Shown: in pieces, positions 55,397 through 64,000 of the stretch | Numbering within the stretch: the stretch's first letter is position 1 | Layout of the letters: every line of letters begins with the position of its first letter | Source: Gymnothorax reevesii | Taxonomy: Eukaryota; Chordata; Actinopteri; Anguilliformes; Muraenidae | Assembly: GCA_029721435.1 (NCBI GenBank) | Contig: CM056581.1 | Span: forward strand, 67,469,712-67,533,711 | Direction: 5' to 3' | Length of the DNA stretch: 64,000 bases | Made by a program: the position numbers and the translations under genes | The notes under the pieces: generated by a model | The model's database searches: none | What the model saw: the letters and a program-made list of their open reading frames with translations, nothing else | What the model was told of the DNA's origin: nothing

Positions 55397-57358
55397 CCCC
55401 TTTGTGCAGAAGCCAAATTTGGCTATTTATGGGTTACCCACTTTAATGCTGTATAATTCAAGATTTAAGCTTCACAAAGAGGAAAAATGTGGCTCAATTC
55501 AGGAAAGACACTTACAGCATTTAGAATTACATTGTATTTCAGTTTATTTTCATGATTTTGGTAGAGAAAATGAGCAGCAAACATAAAAAATCTTCATGAG
55601 AATTCACCATTGAAATTGCAAAAAAAATAATTCTGACGATTGAAAAACTGCTGGGGCTTAAAACTATACATTTATGGTATCATAAACTCCTTGAGCACAA
55701 GAAGAATTCATCTTCAAAATTACATTCTAGATTACCTACATGCTATTAGCCAAATTATACAGCTACCCAAGTGTCTCCCCAAAGTCTCAAAATGATTTGC
55801 TGTCAAATCATTAAAAAAATCATGTATTTAACACAATTAAAGCTTTAAGGCATGAAATTTAATATGAACGAATGATTTTCTGGTTGAGTTTAGTATGAAT
55901 TTATCAATATCAGTGCAGTTGAATACCAATGGTCACCAGTAACCTCTCCAAATATGAACGTGCCTTTTCTCCATAATAAAGTTTAGAGTTTTGGCCATTT
56001 TTCTTCAAAGCCAGCACAAACACGCATTAAATAAACTGCTAATTAAACGGTCAAAACATTCACCCTGTAATGAAAGCTACCAGTCCCCTCTTCAAAGCTC
56101 ACGAACCCATTTCAACACTTATAAGGAGCAAGTACACCTCACTAACACAGTAATATCTGAATTCTGAAATATACCTTATTTTAACTGAACAGACACTCCA
56201 CTTTCAGGGAATATCAAATCCATTGCGTCTCCCGATTCAAAAGAAACGTGCAATGAACGTACCGGGGGTCCACACCAAAATGCACGGGCAGTTCGCGTTT
56301 TAAACAGGAAAAAAACCTCGACATTCGACTTTGTTGAGTACATATACATTCCGAAACAGAAAAAAAAAAACAAACAAAAATAGCAGCCTGACCTTTTTCG
56401 TGAATCCCTCCTCCAGAGACATTGACTGTATAAAATAGAGAGCGATGTATCCAGTAACAAGAACCCTCCGGTCCTGTTTCATTCGAAATAATTCCAATAG
56501 AGCATATCGTTCTCATTTAAATTCTGTAATGTAACTGAACACTTCAAGGCCAGTTTTGCGAACAGACTTTCTATAAATCCCGTCTATTTTAGCCGCGTAA
56601 TGTGCATAACGTAGACAGGATACAACAGCGCATGCTGATACGCATTGGTTTGTATGCTCTGTGTTTGTCCAATCAATGTGTTTCACTTACTCTAAAATGT
56701 TTAAACACTCGGGAATTGGATAAGAAACGAGCCATTCGATACATTGTTATCAGGGAAACTTCAGGAGGCCATGAAGTGTAACTCTACAATTACGCAGAAG
56801 AGCTTGAGTGTATGGTTGAGTGATTGGCTATCAACGCCAGTACTCGGGTGGATATAAGGAAGCGCTGGATTTGGCAATGAAGGAATCTACGCGTAAATCC
56901 ACGGTAGGGAACTACAATTTTTTTTGTATGGGACAACTGTAATAGGCAATAGAATGTGAGAGAATTAATACCATGTCGATTTTTTTGCCTCAGAAAACTG
57001 ATTTTTATGAACTACTAATTGGAATACTGTTAACTCACTGTGGCTAAACTGGTTGCTACTAAGGATAACGATTTTTTCTGTGTCAAGATATCGTTTTTTC
57101 AAACTGCTGAATCGACACTATAGGCAAGGATACTGACCAGTTTGCACATCAGGCTTAGCTGAGGAGTTTAATTCATGCAGCTCTCGAAAAACAGGGAGTG
57201 GAGTGAACTTCACCGTATTCAGAACCGCGTTCGAGGTCTGCTTGCTTGTGAACATTCAATAACTGATCCGGGGGTGCTATCTAGTGATCGAGTACAGTAA
57301 CAGCGTACTTCCAATTTGCAGGTCTATAGACGCGGGCATCTACATCTGCAGAAAGGGG
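55397..57358. mobile_element. piggyBac-type element in Ginger1 intron
   Basis: CCCCTTTGTGCAGA at the left and TCTGCAGAAAGGGG at the right form the terminal inverted repeats. TTAA flanks both (55393-55396 and 57359-57362), the piggyBac duplication. 1,962 bp with no recognisable transposase. Removing it restores the host intron between the 57374 and 55343 exon edges to about 64 bp. Confidence 0.82.
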
Positions 57359-58000
57359 TTAAATGATACTCACCTTTCTCAACCCCCGAGATGTACCATT
57401 CCATATAGCAGTCATTTCAAATGAGTCAATGACAAAGGCTTTGGATGGCACTTGCCTGGCAACAATTAACATGTAACCCTTCAGGACTTGCAAATAGTTG
57501 CCTGTTATTGGTCTGTTTCGACAAAATAAAAACCCAGCAGAACCTACAAGCCAGCTTAAAGCAGAGTATATTCAGGAATACTTACCTCACTCACCAGTTC
57601 CTTTCCAGGGGCGAGGCTCTGGAGATCTGCTGTAAAGATCTTATAGGGCCGAATCTTTGCCCATAAGATCACCCCCTTTTTCTGATCCCAGATATCTGCC
57701 ACTGGAAAGGCAGAGTAGTATTTTGAAGTTACAGAAATGGGGGGGGGGGAAGAGAGATTAGATTCAAATTTAATCTGACAAGATATATAAATTCCATTGC
57801 TTTGGAGTGGATTTCTCATTGGAGGTATTCCTTCAGTGGGAGAGGTGCTGGAACTGGATTTATGAGGAGAGATGGTGTGCGGGGACATGACAGAGTGGCT
57901 GAGGAGGTTGGAGAGAGGGTAATTAGAGGGGCGCTTACAGCATCAGGTTGGATGTTTTGGTGGGTTGGACGATTACTCGCTGTTAAACTGTGGTGTGAAG

Positions 58001-59300
58001 TAGAGGGTGACACGGGAGTGGATTTTCATTCCTGTCCCGTCCCACTCCCACAGAGAAAATTTGTGTCCTGTCCCAATCCCGGGCCAGAGGGAAAAAAATT
58101 CCTGTCCCGTCCCACTCCCAGTAAATTGACTCCCCCTCCCATCCCGCTCCCATTTTTTTTCCTTCTAGCCTCTATGCATACACGATATTTGACTTGATCT
58201 TCTCCCGAATATTTTAAGATTAAAACTGCAGACTACAAAGTATTAAAAAAAAATGCCAGCAAGAACAGTTCATCTGTGGTAATATAGGAAAGTTTAATTT
58301 GGAAAAAGAAAAAAAAAAAAAAAAAAAACGCACAAGATTCAAATATTAAATAAAAATACAACTGCCATTTCAGTCTGGTTTGCCACTCTGGATTTTATTT
58401 ATTTGCCTATTTGCAAGAAAACACTGCCCAGAAAGCAATCAGGGCTAATTAATTCATTATTACAAAATAAGTCCATGTTATTGTAAGTGTGTATGTTGTG
58501 TGTACGTCGGATCATATAAAATGTATAAAATCATTAAGCTGTATCATACCCCTCAGCCTGAGTTTAGCTATGGCCCCCTACTTACGATGATGTCGAAAGA
58601 AAGCACCTTAATCGCGAAAACCTATATTAACACCCGACAGCAAAGTGCGAATACGATTTTATTTACAGCACTTGCAAAACCTGCCGGTATGTTTATAATG
58701 TTCAGTAGCGAGGCTAGATTAAAATTATCTGTAGGCCTACAGAGCATTCATATTTACTTGAATAAAATAACGCAATATCGGTTATTTCTACTTTATATTC
58801 ATTGGATTTTGTTCGGTGTCACTCACTAGTTTATTATTTATATGATCAGTGCACAATCATTGTAACCAGCTCATTTTACCAGCCTCAGATTTGAAAAAAT
58901 ACATTCAGTGTGCATTTATCTAAATGGCAGGCTAGACGAATTATTTGCCCAACAGTTTTGCTGAGAGCAAGGCAGGCATCTTCGATGTAAGTGCAGTATT
59001 CTGAGTATGGACTGCGCAGTCAGTGGTTCCAAGGCCATGCGTCGGTGCAAGGCTCGTAAAGACAAAAAAAATGTCTCAAGATACTCCTTCAGTGGTTCGG
59101 TACAAGATCGCTGCACGCAAATGAGTTTCTGTTGGGGTCTGGAACTCAAGTGGTAATAAAAATTTCGCTTCCCGCTCCCGTCTGCTCCCGTTAACTTTTT
59201 ACTCCCGTACCGTCCCAATCAAGTGATTAATAGTAAAGTTGACTCCCATCCCGCGGGAATCCCGTGACCCGTGGGATTCCCGAACAAATGTCAGCTTCTG
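58001..59300. mobile_element. hAT-type element in Ginger1 exon 7
   Basis: GTGTGAAG flanks both sides (57993-58000 and 59301-59308). The left end is TAGAGGGTGACACGGGAG; the right end is rich in CCCGTGACCCGTGGGA-type blocks but the last 20 bases pair poorly. 1,300 bp, no transposase recognised. Removing it joins the Ginger1 linker frame (HLAS to HSLTASNRP). Confidence 0.7.
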
Positions 59301-61839
59301 GTGTGAAGCCAGATGAGGGGGCTTGTCTGTTCTTTTAAGCTTTGCTGGAATCCTCTCCTCTGGCTTGATGAAATGAACCAGATGATCTAGGTTTACGGTG
59401 GTTTTTGTTGTGCTGGTGGTGCTTTTGAGTACAGCAATTTCCTCTTGGAGGTCTGTAATTGTGAATGGTCCGAGAATGTCTGCCTCCACTTTCCCCCTCT
59501 TTGCTGCTGTTCCCTGATGTTTTTGAGCAGCACAACGTCACCAGCTTGGAATGCGTCATCCTGACCCCGGTCTCCTTATCTTTTCCTGGTTCTCTCGTGC
59601 CTTTTTTTTTTTAATGTTTTCCCGCACCTCCTTATACACCTCATGCTGTCTGAGTCTTTCCGACACCAGCACTTCATCCCTCAAAAGTGTTTCCACCCTT
59701 TCCTCGGTCACCTACAAGAAAATACAAGGGCATTAGAGTTATCACATTTAATCGGCAGCTGTATAAAAATATTGCAAACAATTTCGGCAGGCTTCCCTCA
59801 TACTCTCTGGGTACCTCTGAAGGATATCTGGCCTCTCTACCAAACATGAGGTAGTAAGGGCTGTATTTTGTGGCGAGATGTTTTTTGGTCCTGATGCCGA
59901 GCATTGCGGCACCCAGATATCGGTCCCATGTCCTGGGATTGTCCCTCGCCAGCTTGCCCAGAGACCTGAAATATTCAGTGGTGTCATGTCGAAAGGGATC
60001 ATGTATTCATTATCAACTTAAAATCATTTATACCCTCTAAGAACATATCGTTGGATGGTGCTGTTAAGTCTCTCAACTAGCCCGTTTGTTTGGGGATGGT
60101 AGGGGGAACAAAAGCTCCTTTTTATGCCCAGCTTCTCACAGAGCCAAGCATTGACCTTCCATATGTCAAAGATTAATACAAGTCAGAATGGATGACCAAT
60201 ACTACGGTACTGCATATAATCCAATTTTACCTCACCTTATTTTTAAACTCTGTTCCCAGAGTAAGCAGTCTTTGAGGAGCCCCAAATTTGTATACAAAGT
60301 CAAGAATACAATGGGTGACCTCTTCTGCTGATTTACTTTTTAGAGGGTAGGCATCTGCCCACTTAGTGAAGTAGTCAACCATGACACAGATGTACTGGTT
60401 ACCACTCTGAGTGACAGTGAGCTTGAGAAGATCCATTCCAACAAGCTCAAATGGCTCAGACACCTGTAAGACAAGAATGTGCATTATACAAGTCCACTGG
60501 AAGGTAAGATCGGACTCTTAAGTCACAAGGAAGCTCACCTCTATTGGGTTATATTGTTTCTTTTCCTTTAGGTTGGCCCGCTTAGACTGACATGCTGGGC
60601 ACTGGGCAACCTGAAAAATGAAAGTCCTCAGAATAACCATCATGTCAGGTCTGTCTTTACAAGTAATGTACACTGGATATTTAGATAGCGACAGTCACAT
60701 CTTCACATCTACTTTTTAAAACTTTATTCACACAATTGTTTGAATTGTTTCTGGTCTTTTAGAGTGCCCATTCTTTCAATTTAGCGGATACATGAAAATG
60801 TTCGGGGTGAAATAATTCCTTTGTTCACTTACCCATTTACGAATGTCATCTTCCATGCCAGGCCAATAATACCGACTGATAATAGAATGATGAGTTTTTT
60901 CCACTCCACAGTGAGCTCCATGAGCGCTGTGGTGGAAGTCCTGAAAAATTTCATCCGCCTCCTCAGACGAAAGAAAACCTTGCAAAAGTTGTTCTTCCTG
61001 GCCTTTTCGTCTTCTACAAATGTAGAAGAGCTCTCCATCTAGAAAGGATACTGCTCCTGAATCATTAAGCACCAAAATAATCACTGAAAAATAAAGTTTT
61101 GTTGATTTGTTTACCCTTAAGGATGAAATTTGCTGCTCTCCTCTTGATTACATATTTTTGCTGCTTTGTTGCGCCCTGGGGGAATTGATTATGGACTTTA
61201 AAGTCCATCAACTCTCGCACAATTGTAGGATTCATTGTCGTTTTTTTTTTGTTGTTTTTTTTTTTAATTCTCTCACTTGCTTCAAACCCAAACCTTATAT
61301 AGGGATCATGGGTAATTTGATAATCGGATTCAAAAATCAGCTCTCAAAAAAGGGCTGCAGACCTGTGGTCTAGTGGTCACTCGTTCATTTGTAATTAATA
61401 ATTTGGTTCATTGGTGAACAAGCATTGATACTGTGAGACGTATCAATAAACGTGAAAGTAGTAGCAGTTGTTGAAATAATAAACGAAACCGTATCAAAAG
61501 TGTTCGAATTGAAGGTGGAAGTGGAATTGGGCTTCATAAATACGAATAATAGGCTCCCATGCAGAGGTTAATTTGCTGAATATTGGCCTATGTTAAAATG
61601 CATAATGACTAGGAAATGTCAAACGATGGCCTCTGTATTGAAGTTAAATCAATGTACTCTCTCGATAACGTAATTTTGGTAATCGTGGGATGAATTTTGT
61701 GGTGTGAATAATTTATTATGTTTCCATTGAATCTTAGTTCTTATTTTACCCCCAAAAAACAGACATTGCGACCTCTGATCTCCAAAAATACAGAATAGTT
61801 TGGAAAAATGAGACTATAGGTTTATCATCAACTAGAACC

Positions 61840-62919
61840 AAAAATAACGGGTTATCACTGCAACAACGGGTCACAAGTTAATCCAGTCGAAGTGTTTGTA
61901 GCCAACAAATCAGTGTCTGGTTATTCATGTTAAACCGACTTAGAGTAGACTCTCTTAACCATCAGCAGTGGCGCAGTGGGCTATTGCAAGGAAACTTCAC
62001 CCGAAAATGGTTTTTTGGTTTTTGTTAAGAATCGAATTGGCTGACGCTTTAAAATATATATTTTATTTATCCTGCCATTAACCAGCCAAAACAAATTCAG
62101 TTCATGAGATTTGTCTCGTGTCTAGGAGTCGTGTAACACTGTCTTATCAGGTAGACCTTTTTCAATATAGTCCGTTAATAACCAACCGTTACAAACAATA
62201 ATGCGTAATACATAACCAGTCAAAACAAAGTCCATGCATCAAGTGTTTATAATGGCTGGTGACTTACTGATAATATTTTGAATAAGGGTAACGCCATAGG
62301 ACACGGTTCCTATCTTCATATTTCAGACGGCGGCGATCATCCCATAAACTGAATTTCTTTTGATTGTTTAATAACACAAATTCAATGTGCTATATTAAAA
62401 AAAAAAGTTAGCCGATTAGATTCTTATCAAGAAAAACCTAAATCAGCGGCGCAACAAACACGGGTTCAGCTACTATCTCTGCGGTAACAATGGTCACAAT
62501 TTAATCCAGCTGAAGTGTTTTCAACCAAGAAATGTATGTCCAGTTGTTTCTGTTTGAGCTATGGAGTGTATTTGGAGATTAAGTAAGTTGTGCCGGTTCG
62601 GTGGCCTAGCGGGTTAATGTATCGTAGTAAGGTAGCTTTTATATCATATGTCGTATCGAATCCCGGGTGAGGTTACATATCTTTTTCTTTTTTTATTTGG
62701 AGAAGCAAGAAGATTAAACTCGATTTTTAAACTCATCACTGCTTTACAAATGTCAAAAGTCAACGAAATACTTGAATCGGATGGATAGATGAGTAAAATT
62801 AGATTGTAATTGTTAAGGCATTTGCACGGACAGCTATGGCCAGCGGAAAAATGTTATGCTGCTGTGAGAAAGACCCGACTTTTGTAAACAAAGGTAACCA
62901 AACCTGTTGATCCGTAATA
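61840..62919. repeat. Ginger1 right terminal inverted repeat
   Basis: Inverse of the left repeat: A at about 62400-62919, B at about 62010-62400, and a shortened copy of the second A segment at about 61840-61990 (GGGCTATTGCAAGGAAAC pairs with GTTTCCTTGCAATAGCCC at left). Confidence 0.8.
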
Positions 62920-62929
62920 CCGGCCCTTA

Positions 62930-63360
62930 GTGCCCATCTCCTTCCACGCCAAACTCGAAATGTTGTCAGCTTTTCCCCGGTAGTTATCCAGTTAACTAGC
63001 CAATTCCACTGAAGTAGATGCATTGACTCCAGCCGTAATTTCATCCGAAACCTCCCGAATCCACATTGAAATTATGAATAAATTCCCAGCTAACACACGA
63101 CGAACTGGCAACGTAACTATTCGTGCTCATTTGGTAAGTTAATGACCAGCCATGTGAGAACGGTCTGACAACGTTGTCAGATGGTAATTCAGTAACGTTA
63201 CTTGACGACCTTTTCAATACGTCGTGAACAAGTCGCTTGTCGATTATTTGGTTACGTCACCAGCTGGTAATTAAGTTACAAATACTGGCAAACTTGAAGA
63301 CCCTTTCAATACGTCGAGGACACGTCGCTTGTTGGCAATTAAGTGACGAATGCTGGCAAG
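62930..63360. other. No recognised gene right of Ginger1
   Basis: Contains two related blocks (CTTTTCAATACGTCG-ACAAGTCGCTTGTCG near 63211 and CCCTTTCAATACGTCG-ACACGTCGCTTGTTG near 63302), a local duplication of about 90 bp period. Confidence 0.45.
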
Positions 63361-63369
63361 TTGAGGTTA

Positions 63370-63725
63370 AGAAGGTTCTTGGCATTTATCGCAATGGTCA
63401 TCATCTGTGCAATTGAAATGGAATCGAAAACGCAGAGGATAAGGATGGTGGTGTACGCTGCTAGGGAGATTTTAGAAATAACCGACCTGAAGGGGGAGGA
63501 GATCCAGGGAATTTTAGAGAAAGGACACGGTGGGAGTCAAACGATTAGTATGTAAATTATACATACATTGCGTTTGTTCGAGAATGCGGGTTAAGTTGGA
63601 GTTTTTTTTTTTTTTTTTTTTGGAGAAATAATTAATTTTAAAAAGTTACCCTGAATTTACAGCAGTTGGCGGTGATACACACAAAGATTGTCAACAGCCA
63701 TAAAACGAAAGAAGAAAGAAAGAAG
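63370..63725 (+). repeat. Dispersed retrotransposon-like 3' segment, copy B
   Basis: Encodes EMESKTQRIRMVVYAAREIL and ILEKGHGGSQ, matching copy A at 30090-30460. It is followed by a T run, GCAGTTGGCGGTGATACAC and GCCATAAAACGAAAGAAGAAAG. Family not assigned beyond similarity to fish retroelement ends. Confidence 0.5.
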
Positions 63726-64000
63726 AAGTTGAGGTTAATCAGTTTATCAATCGTGGGGCAGCAGCGGCGGGAAGTGAAGTTCACTCTCGAGGACAGTGAA
63801 TCCATAACGTATTTTTTTTCTGAACCGTGAAGGACCTTCAACATTTCAGTCAGCTAACGTTAAAGGTAAGTTTCCTTCTTTATCGACATTAACCATTTTG
63901 TAGGATATAAATAGTTCAGCAGCTAAACTAATAATTTACACATCTCTCATTTTTTTCTTACCTGCTGTAAATACAAGTTAAATTTGGAGGAGAAAAAACT

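Larger units (their letters stand above)
48365..61235 (-). pseudogene. Ginger1 transposase: integrase-Ulp1 protease-PHD finger, multi-exon, inactivated
   Basis: The enzyme should cut and paste the element. Exons: 61115-61235 (ATG), 60833-61083, 60539-60610, 60236-60463, 60034-60155, about 59797-59965, about 59301-59711 continuing at 57880-57992, 57586-57701, about 57374-57470, 55278-55343, 55095-55183, 54889-54994, 54709-54814, 48535-48608, 48365-48466. An H2C2 finger (HSAHGAHCG to CPAC) is followed by an integrase core (GMDLL, YHPQTNGLVERLN), then ILGPFTITDL, a GPF motif. Ulp1 part: KELVSE, HWTLV (His), LFVDYFGA (Asp), HQQDTTSCGVLVCK (Gln, Cys). PHD: CGE to FFCPVC. Most splice sites are consensus and phases fit. 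Damage: the second Asp (expected DQG) is replaced by Leu in LLTLGTEF, exon 7 has two frameshifts, and the donor after exon 6 is GGAAGC. Confidence 0.85.
46508..62919 (-). mobile_element. Ginger1-type DNA transposon with three nested insertions
   Basis: CCGG flanks both ends (46504-46507 and 62920-62923), the duplication reported for Ginger1. The termini are TGTTACGGATCAAC and its inverse (GTTGATCCGTAATA). Inverted repeats exceed 1 kb. The minus-strand gene joins a Gypsy-like integrase, Ulp1 protease and PHD finger. The 16,412-bp span holds an LTR retrotransposon (48609-54636), a piggyBac-type element (55397-57358) and a hAT element (58001-59300). Subtracting these and one duplication each leaves about 7.1 kb. 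Confidence 0.88.
46125..62926. mobile_element. Harbinger-type MITE interrupted by Ginger1 near its right end
   Basis: The left end GGGCCGGTTCATACTCAACG at 46125 is mirrored by GTAGAGTACAAACCGG at 46492-46507, whose last bases (CCC) are found at 62924-62926 after the Ginger1 element. TTA flanks both ends (46122-46124 and 62927-62929). Without Ginger1 the MITE is 386 bp with paired CGCAAGG and GCGAGCG blocks. Confidence 0.8.

Noticed and set aside
54709..57701. Ulp1-like exons as an independent host SENP gene
   Set aside because: They lie inside CCGG-flanked Ginger1 ends, on the same strand and directly after the integrase exons, matching the known Ginger1 architecture.
59200..61084. Integrase fragments as a second Gypsy retrotransposon
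   Set aside because: No reverse transcriptase, gag or LTR accompanies them, introns separate the blocks, and the flanks are Ginger1 repeats.

Overview
This window looks like ray-finned fish (teleost) nuclear DNA. It has one multi-exon host gene with phase-consistent introns, vertebrate-style splice sites, several Tc1 elements, hAT, Harbinger and piggyBac elements, dispersed repeats I recognise from fish, and long gene-free stretches. Nothing bacterial is present (no operons or CRISPR). I did not identify the species.

Left half (about 8.6-29.5 kb, minus strand): the host gene is the selenoprotein form of selenophosphate synthetase, SEPHS2. Seven exons encode residues 1-363 with no frameshift. 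The only in-frame stop-like codon is a TGA at codon 52, exactly where the family carries selenocysteine. The last coding exon and the 3'UTR (where the SECIS element should be) were not found and probably lie off the left edge. The introns are packed with transposons: a Harbinger element with Myb-like and transposase genes, hAT elements with perfect 8-bp target duplications, two elements with 5-bp duplications, a Tc1 nested in one of these, and tandem repeats.

30-40 kb: two nearly identical 4.7-4.9 kb Harbinger-type elements, the second inserted near the right end of the first with a 3-bp duplication.

41.3-44.3 kb: an SGNH-hydrolase-like coding segment cut twice, by a Tc1 element inside the GDS motif and by a 923-bp foldback element just before the GGND motif. 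Both target duplications remain.

46.1-62.9 kb: the most interesting structure. A Ginger1-type DNA transposon is flanked by CCGG duplications and has inverted repeats longer than 1 kb. It carries a multi-exon minus-strand gene encoding, in order, an H2C2 zinc finger, a Gypsy-like integrase core, a GPF motif, a Ulp1/C48 cysteine protease with a complete H-D-Q-C tetrad, and a C-terminal PHD finger. It sits within the right end of a Harbinger MITE and was itself invaded by three elements: a 6-kb LTR retrotransposon with integrase placed before reverse transcriptase (Gmr1-like order), a piggyBac-type element and a hAT element. Removing all three leaves about 7.1 kb with very short introns. Loss of the second catalytic Asp and several frameshifts make this copy inactive.
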